Positions 41,293 through 50,578 are shown, counted from the stretch's first letter. The stretch: 64,000 bases of DNA from Rhizobacter sp. (GCA_019635355.1 JAHBZQ010000001.1:5188624-5252623), one strand, 5' to 3'. The notes: generated by a model not told the origin, from the sequence alone. Program-made: numbers and translations.

Positions 41293-43329
41293 GCGCAGGG
41301 TGACGGGCAGGAACGCCTTTTCGGCCCCACCCAGGCTGGCGTAGAGCATCGCCACGAGAAACGCCAACGCAAACGGCCCGATGAGCGCACCCGCGGTGTT
41401 GCGCTCGAGCGCCCAGGCCACAGGCACGGTCGCTGCGCTCAGCATCAAGGTCACGAGCACTGTCTCGTAGAGGCCGCTCGGCCGCTTGCGCAGCAGCAGT
41501 GCGCGCTGCTCGTGCTCTTCCCAGAGGCGCCAGCCGAGCGAGAGGCCGAAGAGGGGCAGGCCCATCCACAGCAGCAGGTCGGGCAGCAGGCGGCGCGCCG
41601 GGGCGGCCAGAGCGGACAGGTCGCTGCCGCCCATCAGCAGGCCCGGGGCCTGCCCGGCGGCCAAGCCCGCGAACGAGGCCCAGTCGGCCCAGCCGCGCCA
41701 GACGAGGGCCGCGCAGCCTGCCGCCCACAGCACGCGCAGCAGCACGAGTGCCGTGACGCGCTGGTGGCGGCGCGTCACGCCGGAGGCATGCCATTGCGGG
41801 TCGTGCGCGAGCAGGCTCGACACCGGCACGCCCACTGCCGCCGCAATGCGCAGGGCAAGCGGCAGCACCACCTCCTCGACGTTGCGCCAGTAGCCGGTGT
41901 GGTCGCCCAGCACCGAGGCGTTGTTGTGCACCTTTTGCGAGCGGATCAGGGGGGCCTCGGCCGAGCCCTCGTCGAAGAGCGGGCCGTGCGGCACCGGGTC
42001 GTGGCTCGCGTGCAGCTCGGTGAGCCGCACGCCGCGCTCGTTCCACAGGCGCAGGCGCAGCGGGGTGGCGCCGCCACGCGTGGCCCAGACGAGGATGCCG
42101 ATGCCCATCAGGTAGGCGAGGGTGGTGAGCACCGCGAAGAGCATGTGGTAGGGCGTGTCGGTCCAGGTCCAGCGGCCCTTGACCAACTGCGCCAGCAGCC
42201 CGTAGCCGACGAAAGGCAGCGTGGCGGTGAGCCAGCCGCCGATGGCGGCCACGTTGTCGCGCTGCAGGGTGCGCAGCACCTCGAGCTTGCGCAGGCCAGA
42301 GCCGATCCAGGTGACCTCGCTCACCGCCTCGGGCAGCGACTCGCACATCGCCAGGTAACTCACGGCGCAACCCTGGGAGTGGGCCACGACGAAGACCCGG
42401 TCGCAGCGCGCGGCCAGCCAGTCGAGGTCGCGCTTGCACTGCGCCACGATCATCGCGCGCGACACCGGGCTCGACACGAGCAGGAAGCTGTCGCCCAGCG
42501 TGCCCACCAGCGTCGACTGCAGGCCACGCATCGCGTCCTGCACGAAGCGCAGCGGGACCATGCCCAGCAGCACGCTCAGCGTGAGCAGGGCTTGCAGGGG
42601 CAGCGCAAGCGGCACTGCGATGGCCAGCGCCACGAGCCAGAGGACGGCCAGCGCCCCGTGCAGGAGGCGGCGAGCCCCATGAGTGCCGGCCCCGAAGGCC
42701 GCCGAGGCGTGGCGCCGCACCTGGTCGCCCAGGTGCATGCCCACGGCCAGGGGCAGCACCTTGAGCGTCCAGCCCATCAGGGCGCGTGGCGTGGGGGGCA
42801 CGAAGCTTCGCGCCCACCACGATTCGGCCAGCAGGGCCGACCCTTCGGTGACGCGGTAGGCCTGGTCGGTGGTGTGGAGGTGCAGCACCGCATGCGGCGG
42901 GGCGCCGTGCTCGGGGCCGGTGGGCATGCTGCCGTCGGCCAACAGGGCGCTGCCCGACCACACGCTGGCGGTGGCGAGGTCTTGCTGCTGCGGCTGGCGC
43001 AGCCGGTCGAAGGCCAGCTCGGCCGACGCCGCCATCTGCAGCGCCTGCTCGTGCGCCATCGTGTGGGTGGTCGGCATGGCGGCGGCCCAGGCGGCGGCCT
43101 GGTCGGCGCCGAGTGCCATCGCCCGGCAGCGCGCGGCGCCGTGGATCCACAGGTCGAGGCTGGTCACCAGCGGGTCGACCACGCTCTTGAGCGTGTCGCC
43201 CACCGGCTGCTCGCCGATGCCGTGCACGAACAGCACCCCGAGCGGGTGGCGCGTGCCGGGCTCTGGCGCGGCGGTGCGGGTTTCGGTCTGCGCTTCGACA
43301 GCCATGTCCGGCCCTCCCTGCCGGCTCAT
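41251..43329 (-). CDS. Multi-pass membrane protein with alpha/beta-hydrolase motifs
   Basis: The product has 692 residues. The N-terminal soluble part begins with LGVLFVHGIGEQPVGDTLKS, the oxyanion strand of an alpha/beta hydrolase. After a hydrophobic hairpin (about residues 220-265) comes the nucleophile elbow VFVVAHSQGCAVSYLA. The hydrolase fold is thus interrupted by membrane segments. At least five more hydrophobic helices fill the rest (for example MLFAVLTTLAYLMGIGILVW and ALIGPFALAFLVAMLYASL). It is probably an inner-membrane lipase or esterase-like protein of unknown substrate. It overlaps the histidine kinase gene 3' end in convergent orientation. Confidence 0.78.
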   Translation of the reverse strand: MSRQGGPDMAVEAQTETRTAAPEPGTRHPLGVLFVHGIGEQPVGDTLKSVVDPLVTSLDLWIHGAARCRAMALGADQAAAWAAAMPTTHTMAHEQALQMAASAELAFDRLRQPQQQDLATASVWSGSALLADGSMPTGPEHGAPPHAVLHLHTTDQAYRVTEGSALLAESWWARSFVPPTPRALMGWTLKVLPLAVGMHLGDQVRRHASAAFGAGTHGARRLLHGALAVLWLVALAIAVPLALPLQALLTLSVLLGMVPLRFVQDAMRGLQSTLVGTLGDSFLLVSSPVSRAMIVAQCKRDLDWLAARCDRVFVVAHSQGCAVSYLAMCESLPEAVSEVTWIGSGLRKLEVLRTLQRDNVAAIGGWLTATLPFVGYGLLAQLVKGRWTWTDTPYHMLFAVLTTLAYLMGIGILVWATRGGATPLRLRLWNERGVRLTELHASHDPVPHGPLFDEGSAEAPLIRSQKVHNNASVLGDHTGYWRNVEEVVLPLALRIAAAVGVPVSSLLAHDPQWHASGVTRRHQRVTALVLLRVLWAAGCAALVWRGWADWASFAGLAAGQAPGLLMGGSDLSALAAPARRLLPDLLLWMGLPLFGLSLGWRLWEEHEQRALLLRKRPSGLYETVLVTLMLSAATVPVAWALERNTAGALIGPFALAFLVAMLYASLGGAEKAFLPVTLRSPKADRDAQPPGG

Positions 43330-43433
43330 CGCCAGCCGCGGCGACCTTACCCGGGAATGCCGATTGCCGGACTCCCCACGTTTGCTGGTTTACGCTTCCC
43401 GTCCTTCGCCGAAGAACACAAGAAAGGTCCGCC

Positions 43434-44930
43434 ATGCATCGTCTGCACTTTCTCCTGCCGCTCCTGCTGTCGGCCGCCCTCGTGACGGGCTGCGGCACCA
43501 ACGTCGTCAACCCCGTCACCGGCCAGACCGAGCGCTCGGTCATGAGCGAGCAGGACGAGATCGCCGAAGGCAAGAAAGCCCACGAGGGGGTGCTGAAGGA
43601 ATACGGCGCCTACCCCGACGCAAAGCTGCAGGCCTACGTGAACGACCTCGGCCAGCGCCTGGCCGCGCAGTCGCACCGGGCCAACCTCAAGTGGACCTTC
43701 ACCGTGCTCGACAGCCCGGAGATCAACGCCTTCGCGCTGCCCGGCGGCTATGTCTACGTGACGCGCGGGATCATGGCCTACCTCGACAGCGAGGCCGAGC
43801 TGGCCGGCGTGATCGGCCACGAGATCGGCCACGTGACTGCCCGCCACGGTGCGCAGCGTGCCACCCGCCAGCAGCGGGCCGGCATCGGCGTGCTGGCCGC
43901 CACCGTGCTTGGCGCGGTGCTCGAAGGCGCGGGCGTGGGCGGCGCGACCGACCTCGCGAGCCAGGTCTCGCAGACGGCCGCGGCCGGCTACATCGCGTCG
44001 TACAGCCGCGACCAGGAATCGCAGGCCGACCAGCTCGGCGCCGAGTACCTGGCGCGCAACCGCTACAACCCGCAGAACATGGTCGACGTGATCCAGGTGC
44101 TCAAGAACCAGGAGACGTTTGCCGCCGAGGCCGCCAAGGCCGAGGGCCGGCCGGAGCCGTCGGCGGCGGGCTGGCTCGCCTCGCACCCGGCCAACGACAA
44201 GCGCCTGGCCGACATCAAGGCCTACGCCGCCAAGTATTCGGGCCAGTACGGTGACGATGCCCGCGGGCGCTACCTGCAGGCCGTCGACGGCATGACCTTC
44301 GGCGACAGCCGCGAGCAGGGCGTGGTGCGGGGGCGCAACTTCTACCACGAGCCCCTGGGCATCGCGCTCACCGCGCCGCCCGGCTGGAAGGTGCAGAACT
44401 CGGCCGAGGCGATCGTGCTCGTCAACGGCGAGGGCAATGCCGGGCTGGTGGTGAAGCTCGTGCCGCCCAACGCCGGTGGCACGCACGAGGAGATCATCCG
44501 CAACGCGATCAAACCGGTCGACGGCCGCACCGAGCGCCGCAGCATCAACGGGCTTTCGGCCACCCAGTTCACCGGCACCGTGCGCAACCAGCAGGGCCAG
44601 ACCGGCCAGGTGCGCCTCACGCTGGTGGCCGGCCCCGGCAACCGCCACTACCTGCTGCAGTACGCCGCGAAAGACGCCGCCACGCTGCAGCGCGCGAGCG
44701 GGCAGATGGCCGAGGCCGAGAACTCCTTCCGTGCGCTCACCGCGGCCGACCGGGCGGCCGCGCGGCCGTGGGAAGTGAAGACGGTGGCCTTCCCGCGCGG
44801 CGGGTTCGCCGAGCTGGCGCGTGGCTTCCCGCTGCCCGACCTGGCCGAATCGCGCCTGAAGCTCTTGAATGGCGTCTACGGCGGCGGGGCCGAGCCGAAG
44901 CCGGGGCAACTGGTGAAGACGGCGCGCTGA
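43434..44930 (+). CDS. M48-family metalloprotease lipoprotein
   Basis: The product has 498 residues with a lipoprotein signal (MHRLHFLLPLLLSAALVTGC). The zinc site is VIGHEIGHVTARHG, with the third ligand Glu in SRDQESQADQLGAEYL. The N-terminal 300 residues match BepA/LoiP-like envelope proteases that take part in outer-membrane protein quality control. The C-terminal about 190 residues (starting GMTFGDSREQGVVRGRNF) form an extra domain of unknown role. It ends at a bidirectional inverted repeat. Confidence 0.92.
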   Translation: MHRLHFLLPLLLSAALVTGCGTNVVNPVTGQTERSVMSEQDEIAEGKKAHEGVLKEYGAYPDAKLQAYVNDLGQRLAAQSHRANLKWTFTVLDSPEINAFALPGGYVYVTRGIMAYLDSEAELAGVIGHEIGHVTARHGAQRATRQQRAGIGVLAATVLGAVLEGAGVGGATDLASQVSQTAAAGYIASYSRDQESQADQLGAEYLARNRYNPQNMVDVIQVLKNQETFAAEAAKAEGRPEPSAAGWLASHPANDKRLADIKAYAAKYSGQYGDDARGRYLQAVDGMTFGDSREQGVVRGRNFYHEPLGIALTAPPGWKVQNSAEAIVLVNGEGNAGLVVKLVPPNAGGTHEEIIRNAIKPVDGRTERRSINGLSATQFTGTVRNQQGQTGQVRLTLVAGPGNRHYLLQYAAKDAATLQRASGQMAEAENSFRALTAADRAAARPWEVKTVAFPRGGFAELARGFPLPDLAESRLKLLNGVYGGGAEPKPGQLVKTAR

Positions 44931-44933
44931 GCG

Positions 44934-44961
44934 CGTCATTCCCGCGTCCGCGGGAATGACG
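44934..44961. repeat. Palindromic repeat (CGTCATTCCCGCG), likely bidirectional terminator
   Basis: The 13-bp arms CGTCATTCCCGCG and CGCGGGAATGACG surround TC, placed between the convergent M48 and carotenoid oxygenase genes. This GTCATTCCCGCG palindrome is a dispersed repeat I recall from several proteobacterial genomes. Confidence 0.75.
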
Positions 44962-44971
44962 GAGTCGTCTG

Positions 44972-46510
44972 TCACGCCGGCACGTGGATCGCGTGCAGCC
45001 CCAAGGGCATCAGCCGCGGCATCTCGGCCTGGGCCACCGGCCCGTCGGCCAGGCGCTGCGCCTCGAACACCGAGAAGAGCGTGCGTCCACGCGCCAGGTC
45101 GAGTGCGGAGCCGAGCACCCAGCCGTCGCCCTCGCGCGTGCTGCCGGGGCGTGGCACGAAGAGGTGCTCTTCCACCATCACGTCGGCGCCGTAGCGGTAG
45201 TGGTCGGTCTGGCCGCGGCCGATGTCGTGGCGCATCACCGCGTCGTAGCCCGGTCGGTCGCCGGGTGACAGGCGCAGCGCGGCGAAGACGTGCTGGTGGC
45301 GCCGCCCGGTGTAACGCGGGTCGATGCGCGGAAATTCCGAGCGCTGCGGCAGCACCTGCTGGCGCGCACGCTTCGCCTTGAGGTCGACCTCGATCAGCGT
45401 GAGCTGCGCGAATTCCTCGATGGCGAAGCGGCCGCGCATCAGCTCCTTGAGGCCGGCGGTGGCGTTCCAGGCGTCGCTGGCGCGCATGCAGTCGAGGCGG
45501 ATCACGCCGTCCTTGTCTTCCCAGGCGTTGCCGATGTGGAAGACGAAGCCCGCCGGGAGCTCGAACCATTGCGGCTGGTCGAGTGCGTCTTTCGGCAGCA
45601 CCAGCACGCGCAGGCCCAGCTGCGGCTTCCACACGTGGCTGTCGAGGAAGCTCATGCCACTCTTCATGCGTGAGCCTTCGAAGACGAGCGGCGGCAGCAG
45701 GAAGACGAGGTGCTTCTCGGTCACCGCGAAGTCGTGGACCATCGCGATCTCGGGCACCGGCAGCGTGGTGGCGTTGGCCAGCACGCCATCGGGGCGCACG
45801 CGGTAGATCGCCAGCCGCCCGGCCAGCGCGCTCACACCGAAGTTCCACAGCGTGCCGTCGGCCTCGATGCGCGGGTGGGCCGAGAAGGGCACGCCGGCGA
45901 AGTCGGGCGACCAGGTCTTGATGCCGCGGGTCTCGAGCGTCTTCTCGTCGAGCCGGTAGGCCGAGCCGCCTTCCCACAGCGCCATCAGCTCGCCGGCGTG
46001 CTTGACCACGCTGGTGTTGGCGGTGTTCAGCGAGTCGGGCCCGATGGGCGGCTTGGTGCCGGGGATGGCGGTGCCGAAGCCCGGGCTCATCGGCCGGCCG
46101 GCGGCGGTGTCGGCGAGGTACTTCTCGGTGCGCACGAAGCGACCCTCGTGCGTGATGCCCTGGGCGCCGATCGTGTAGCGCTGCATCAGGCCATCGCCAT
46201 CGAACCAGTGGTGGTAGCGCATGCCGCCGAGCGCATGGCGCGCCGGGCCGTTGCGCAGGAAGGCGCCGTGCAGCTCGGTGGGCAGCTTGCCGTGCAGCGT
46301 CATCGGCAGGGGCGCCACGTCGGCCTGCACGCCGACGTAGGCCTGCGTCCACGGGTGCGCGGCGCGCTGCGACTCGAAGGCCTGGGCCGTGGCGTCGTCG
46401 GCCCGCGCGGCGAGCGGCAGGCCCATTGCGGGCAGGGCGAGGGCGCCGGTGCCGAGCAGGCGCTGCAGCGCGTCGCGGCGGGAGGTCTGGGTGGAGAGGA
46501 TGTCTTGCAT
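44972..46510 (-). CDS. Carotenoid oxygenase (RPE65/CCD family), exported
   Basis: The product has 512 residues. The N-terminus has a Tat-like signal (SRRDALQRLLGTGALALPAM). The seven-bladed propeller family is recognised by NGPARHALGGMRYHHWFDGD, and by candidate iron-ligand His in PFSAHPRIEADG, AMVHDFAVTEKH, FVFHIGNAWED and the C-terminal LGLHAIHV. Family members cleave carotenoids, stilbenes or related double bonds with O2. The substrate is unknown, and export to the periplasm is unusual for carotenoid cleavage, which may favour lignin-derived stilbenes or another compound. The DUF2141 gene lies 16 bp upstream, so the two form an operon. Confidence 0.9.
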   Translation of the reverse strand: MQDILSTQTSRRDALQRLLGTGALALPAMGLPLAARADDATAQAFESQRAAHPWTQAYVGVQADVAPLPMTLHGKLPTELHGAFLRNGPARHALGGMRYHHWFDGDGLMQRYTIGAQGITHEGRFVRTEKYLADTAAGRPMSPGFGTAIPGTKPPIGPDSLNTANTSVVKHAGELMALWEGGSAYRLDEKTLETRGIKTWSPDFAGVPFSAHPRIEADGTLWNFGVSALAGRLAIYRVRPDGVLANATTLPVPEIAMVHDFAVTEKHLVFLLPPLVFEGSRMKSGMSFLDSHVWKPQLGLRVLVLPKDALDQPQWFELPAGFVFHIGNAWEDKDGVIRLDCMRASDAWNATAGLKELMRGRFAIEEFAQLTLIEVDLKAKRARQQVLPQRSEFPRIDPRYTGRRHQHVFAALRLSPGDRPGYDAVMRHDIGRGQTDHYRYGADVMVEEHLFVPRPGSTREGDGWVLGSALDLARGRTLFSVFEAQRLADGPVAQAEMPRLMPLGLHAIHVPA

Positions 46511-46526
46511 GGTGGCCTCCGTCGTC

Positions 46527-46943
46527 TCAGCGCAGCGTCACGCGCAGGGTGGTGTCGGCCTGCACGTCGACGGCGGCCTCGTTGAAGGCGGGGGCGCCCA
46601 TGACCGGGCTGCCGGTGAAGCCGTAGCGCTCGGTGGGGATGCCCAGCACGTTGGTGTCCATCTTGCCGTTGCCGTTTTCATCGTGGTAGCTCGACAGCGC
46701 GTAGCGGCCCGGCGCGAGGCCGGTGAAGACGAGCACGGTCTTGTCGCCGGCCGAAGGCACCTTCGTCATCTGCACGGCGTTGCCGACCTTGAGCCAAGTC
46801 GATTCGTCGTTGTAGAGCGCGGCGTTGACGGTGCCGTTCGCCGAGCGGGCGTCGGTGATCTCCACGGTGAGGGTGAGCGCGGCGGCGGTGCCGCCGGTGC
46901 AGGCCGAGACGGCGGCGATGGTGATCAGGTGGGTGAGTTTCAT
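46527..46943 (-). CDS. DUF2141 exported protein
   Basis: The product has 138 residues from ATG 46943 with a signal peptide (MKLTHLITIAAVSACTGGTA). The mature beta-sandwich carries LTVEITDARSANGTVNAALY, GLAPGRYALSSYHDENGNGK and GIPTERYGFTGSP, which match DUF2141. Such proteins are often found next to carotenoid-related genes. It starts the operon with the carotenoid oxygenase, which begins 16 bp downstream. Confidence 0.88.
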   Translation of the reverse strand: MKLTHLITIAAVSACTGGTAAALTLTVEITDARSANGTVNAALYNDESTWLKVGNAVQMTKVPSAGDKTVLVFTGLAPGRYALSSYHDENGNGKMDTNVLGIPTERYGFTGSPVMGAPAFNEAAVDVQADTTLRVTLR

Positions 46944-47093
46944 GGTCGTTCCTCGCTGGTAAAGAAGTGAGGAGCCGATGGTGGCGAGCACCCCGCCGCC
47001 CGGCGACCGCCATGCGACGAAGTGCCGCTGCGCGGCGCGAACGGCGGCCAGCCGGGAGCGATCTGGTGGGGCGGACTGCTCGAAAAAGAGGCT

Positions 47094-47121
47094 CTTGAAA
47101 TCTCCCGGCCGGTGCACATCT
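47094..47121 (+). promoter_or_regulatory. Sigma-32 (RpoH)-type heat-shock promoter
   Basis: The -35 element CTTGAAA (47094-47100) and the -10-like GCACATCT (47114-47121, consensus CCCCATNT) have a 13-bp spacer, the spacing expected for RpoH. It lies 58 bp before the first Hsp20 gene. Confidence 0.8.
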
Positions 47122-47179
47122 CTGTCCCTGTCGGCGGCCCGGCCGCCGCGCCAGCCAGACGAACCTCAAGGAGGCCACC

Positions 47180-47632
47180 ATGTTTGCTTCGATCCTCAAC
47201 TACCCCGACAGCGTCTTCTCCCAGTTCGACCGCCTGCGCCGCGAGCTCGACGAGGTGTTCACCGATTCCCGCGTGCCGAGCAGCATCCGCTCGGTGGCCT
47301 ACGGCAGTGCGCCGCCGCTGAACGTGGGCCGCACGCCCAGGAGCGTGGAGGTCTACGCCTTCGCCCCGGGGCTGGACGCTTCGAAGATCGACGTGACGCT
47401 CGACCGCGGCGTGCTGCGCATCAGCGGCGAGCGTGCCGCCGACCTGCCCGAGAAAGACGCCAAAACCACGGTCTATGCCCGTGAGCGCAGCGTCGGCCGC
47501 TTCACCCGCTCGGTGGCGCTGCCCGACGATGTGGACCCGAACCAGGTGACCGCGACCTACCGCGACGGCGTGCTGCAGGTCAGCATCGCCCGCAAGGAAG
47601 CTGCGCAACCCAAGCGCATCACGGTGCAGTAA
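47180..47632 (+). CDS. Small heat-shock protein (Hsp20/IbpA-like)
   Basis: The product has 150 residues. The alpha-crystallin domain (about 45-140) includes VEVYAFAPGLDASKIDVTLD, GVLRISGER and the final YRDGVLQVSIARKE. It keeps unfolded proteins in a refoldable state. AAGGAGG precedes the ATG. It is followed 26 bp later by a second Hsp20 gene, and both probably use the RpoH promoter upstream. Confidence 0.95.
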   Translation: MFASILNYPDSVFSQFDRLRRELDEVFTDSRVPSSIRSVAYGSAPPLNVGRTPRSVEVYAFAPGLDASKIDVTLDRGVLRISGERAADLPEKDAKTTVYARERSVGRFTRSVALPDDVDPNQVTATYRDGVLQVSIARKEAAQPKRITVQ

Positions 47633-47658
47633 CCCACACACGAGCCAAGGAGACTCTC

Positions 47659-48039
47659 ATGAGCACCCGCAACGACATCACCACTTCGTCGCCGGCCCAG
47701 GAAGCGCCTCGTGCCGTGCAGCCTGCGATCGACGTCTACGAGACCGACGCCAGCATCACGCTGCTGGCCGACATGCCCGGCGTGCCACGCGAGCAGCTGG
47801 AGATCCACGTCGAAGGCGACTCGCTGCTGATCCAGGGTGAAGCCAAGCCGCAGATCCCGGCCGACCTGGAGCCGCTGTGGGCCGAGGTGCGCACGCCGCG
47901 CTATCGCCGCAGCTTCACGCTCAGCCGCGAGCTCGACACCTCGCGCATCGAGGCCAACCTGAAGGACGGCGTGCTGACGCTGCGCATCCCCAAGCAGGCG
48001 CAAGCCCAGCCGCGGCGCGTGCAGGTGAACGTGGCCTGA
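47659..48039 (+). CDS. Small heat-shock protein (Hsp20), second copy
   Basis: The product has 126 residues with an alpha-crystallin domain: AIDVYETDASITLLADMPGV, LEIHVEGDSLLIQGE, RRSFTLSRELDTSRIEANL and DGVLTLRIPK. It diverges clearly from the first copy, a usual pattern for paired partners with different client roles. An AAGGAG Shine-Dalgarno precedes ATG 47659. A perfect palindromic terminator follows. Confidence 0.95.
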   Translation: MSTRNDITTSSPAQEAPRAVQPAIDVYETDASITLLADMPGVPREQLEIHVEGDSLLIQGEAKPQIPADLEPLWAEVRTPRYRRSFTLSRELDTSRIEANLKDGVLTLRIPKQAQAQPRRVQVNVA

Positions 48040-48060
48040 TCGGCCTCGCGTGATGACGCA

Positions 48061-48084
48061 AAGCCGGCCCGCGGGCCGGCTTTT
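48061..48084. terminator. Intrinsic terminator after the hsp20 pair
   Basis: AAGCCGGCCCGCGGGCCGGCTTTT is a perfect stem ending in T residues. It also abuts the end of panE on the other strand. Confidence 0.9.
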
Positions 48085-49020
48085 CTATGTGGCCGCGGTG
48101 GCCCGCGCCGCCTCCACCAGCTTCACCATCGTGTGCAGCACGCGGTTGGCCGGGGTCGGCACGCCCAGCGCCTCGCCGCGCCGCACGACCAGGCCGTTGA
48201 GGTGATCGATCTCGCTCGGCTTGCCGCGTGCCACGTCTTGCGCGGTCGATGAATACTGGCCCGGCATGGTTTCGCCGATGCGGCGGGTGGCTGCCGCCAC
48301 GTCACCCGGCACGGTGATGCCTTCGGCCGCCGCCACCGCCAGGCACTCGGCGAGCACGTCGCGGATCACGCCCTGCACGCCCTCTACCTTCAGCAGCCCG
48401 CCGTAGGGCAGCTGCGCCACCGCCGACATGGCGTTGTAGGCGCAGTTGATGGCGAGCTTGGCCCACAGTGCGCCGCGCACGTCGGGCGAGACCTCGGTTG
48501 GCACGCCCGAGGCGATGAGCGTGCGGGCGAGGCCGTCGCTGCCGTCGAAAGGCTCGATCACGAGGTCGCCGCGCCCGTGGTGCTTCAGGTGGCCGGGGCC
48601 GGCCATCTCGGTGGCGACGTAGACCACCACGGCGGCCACCGTGTGCTGCGGCAGCACGCGGCGCAGGCGCTCGGCGTTGTCGACGCCGTTTTGCAGGCTC
48701 AGCACCACCGCGCCGGGCGCGAGGTGCGGGCGGATCTCCTCGCCCGCCGATTCGGTGTCGCCCGACTTCACGCAAAAGAGCACCAGCTGCGCGCCGGCCA
48801 CGGCCGAGGCCTCGGTGCTCGCCTGCACTGGCACACGCTCGTCGAAGCGCTGCGTGTCCATGCGCAGGCCGTCGCGGGCGATGGCCTCCACATGCTGCGG
48901 ACGACCGATGAGCGTGACGTGGTGGCCGGCACGCGCCAGCATGCCGCCGTAGTAGCAGCCGACGGCACCGGCGCCCATCACGGCGACGGTCAACTTCGAG
49001 GGGTTCGTGAGTTCTTGCAT
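48085..49020 (-). CDS. panE: 2-dehydropantoate 2-reductase (ketopantoate reductase) family
   Basis: The product has 311 residues. The NADPH-binding motif is GAGAVGCYYGGMLARAG near residue 16. The catalytic Lys lies in RGALWAKLAINCAYNAMSAV. The C-terminal helical domain contains STAQDVARGKPSEIDHLNG, typical of the family. The reaction is NADPH reduction of ketopantoate to pantoate in pantothenate synthesis. Burkholderiales often carry several paralogues, so the exact substrate is not certain. It is divergent from the aldehyde dehydrogenase gene. Confidence 0.88.
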   Translation of the reverse strand: MQELTNPSKLTVAVMGAGAVGCYYGGMLARAGHHVTLIGRPQHVEAIARDGLRMDTQRFDERVPVQASTEASAVAGAQLVLFCVKSGDTESAGEEIRPHLAPGAVVLSLQNGVDNAERLRRVLPQHTVAAVVVYVATEMAGPGHLKHHGRGDLVIEPFDGSDGLARTLIASGVPTEVSPDVRGALWAKLAINCAYNAMSAVAQLPYGGLLKVEGVQGVIRDVLAECLAVAAAEGITVPGDVAAATRRIGETMPGQYSSTAQDVARGKPSEIDHLNGLVVRRGEALGVPTPANRVLHTMVKLVEAARATAAT

Positions 49021-49128
49021 GGGCGTTCGATAGTGCGTCAATCTGTCGCAGGGTTTGCGTGCATCGCAGTGCAGCAAGGGGTGGCGAATACTAGGCTGTT
49101 GCAGTCTGATTTGCAGGAGCCAATTCCC

Positions 49129-50562
49129 ATGCGTGACTATCTGAAGTTCTACATCAACGGCAAATGGGTCGACCCCAAGACCCCGAAGACGCTCGACGTC
49201 ATCAACCCCGCCACCGAAGGGGTGGCCGGCCGCATCTCGATGGGCTCGGCCGCCGATGTCGACGCCGCCGCGAAGGCCGCCCGCGCCGCGTTTGCCACCT
49301 ACTCGCAGGCGAGCGTCGACGAGCGCGTGGCGCTGCTCGAACGCATCATTGCCGAGTACAAGAAGCGCTATGCCGACATGGCCGCGGCGATCACCGAAGA
49401 GATGGGTGCGCCCGCCGCGCTGTCGCAGAACGCACAGGCCGCGATGGGCGTGGGCCACCTGCAGACGGCGCTGGGCGTGCTCAAGCAGTTCCACTTCAGC
49501 GAGCCGCGCGGCAGCACGCTGATCGTGAAGGAGCCCATCGGCGTGTGCGGCTTCATCACACCGTGGAACTGGCCGGTCAACCAGATCGCGTGCAAGGTGG
49601 CGCCGGCGCTGGCGGTGGGGTGCACGATGATCCTCAAGCCCTCGGAGATCGCCCCGTTCTCGGCGCAGATCTGGACCGAGATCCTCGACGCGGCGGGCGT
49701 GCCGGCGGGCGTGTTCAACCTCGTCAACGGCGACGGCCCGACGGTGGGGGCGGCGATTTCCAGCCACCCCGAGGTCGACATGGTGTCGTTCACCGGCTCC
49801 ACCCGTGCGGGCATCGAAGTGGCGCGCAATGCGGCGCCCACCGTGAAGCGTGTGCACCAGGAGCTGGGCGGCAAGTCGCCCAACATCATCCTGCCCGATG
49901 CCGACCTGAAGAAGGCCGTCACCGCGGGTGTGCGCGGCGTGATGACGAACTCGGGCCAGTCGTGCAACGCGCCCACGCGCATGCTGGTGCCGAATTCGAA
50001 GATGGACGAGGCCATCGCCATCGCCAAGGCCGCGGCTGAAGCGACGACCGTCGGCGCGCCCGACAGCGGCGCGATGCTCGGCCCGGTGATCTCGGCCGCG
50101 CAGTGGGACAAGATCCAGACGCTGATCCAGCAAGGCATCAAGGAAGGTGCCACGGTCGTGGCCGGTGGCCCGGGCAAGCCGGCAGGGCTGGAGAAGGGCT
50201 ACTACGTGAAGCCCACCGTGCTGGCCAAGGTCACCAACCAGATGACGGTCGGCCGCGAAGAGATCTTCGGGCCTGTGCTGGTGATGATCGGCTACGACAC
50301 CGTCGACCAGGCGGTGGAGATCGCCAACGACACGCCGTATGGCCTCGCGGCCTACGTGTCGGGCACCGACACCGAGCAGGTGCGCAAGGTGGCCTCACGG
50401 CTGCGCGCGGGCCAGGTGAACCTCAACAGCGCGGCGGTCGACATGATGGCGCCGTTTGGCGGCTACAAGCAGTCGGGCAATGGCCGCGAGTGGGGCGACC
50501 ACGCGTTCGGCGAGTTCCTGGAAACGAAGGCGGTGCTGGGGTACGAAACAAAGCCCGCTTGA
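49129..50562 (+). CDS. NAD(P)-dependent aldehyde dehydrogenase
   Basis: The product has 477 residues from ATG 49129. NAD-binding and catalytic motifs are present: GFITPWNWP, FTGSTRAG, general-base Glu in HQELGGKSPN, nucleophile Cys in NSGQSCNAPTRM and EEIFGPVL. The specific aldehyde is not evident. GCAGGAGC upstream is the ribosome binding site. No pathway partner is adjacent. Confidence 0.93.
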   Translation: MRDYLKFYINGKWVDPKTPKTLDVINPATEGVAGRISMGSAADVDAAAKAARAAFATYSQASVDERVALLERIIAEYKKRYADMAAAITEEMGAPAALSQNAQAAMGVGHLQTALGVLKQFHFSEPRGSTLIVKEPIGVCGFITPWNWPVNQIACKVAPALAVGCTMILKPSEIAPFSAQIWTEILDAAGVPAGVFNLVNGDGPTVGAAISSHPEVDMVSFTGSTRAGIEVARNAAPTVKRVHQELGGKSPNIILPDADLKKAVTAGVRGVMTNSGQSCNAPTRMLVPNSKMDEAIAIAKAAAEATTVGAPDSGAMLGPVISAAQWDKIQTLIQQGIKEGATVVAGGPGKPAGLEKGYYVKPTVLAKVTNQMTVGREEIFGPVLVMIGYDTVDQAVEIANDTPYGLAAYVSGTDTEQVRKVASRLRAGQVNLNSAAVDMMAPFGGYKQSGNGREWGDHAFGEFLETKAVLGYETKPA

Positions 50563-50578
50563 GCACAGACTGGCGGGG

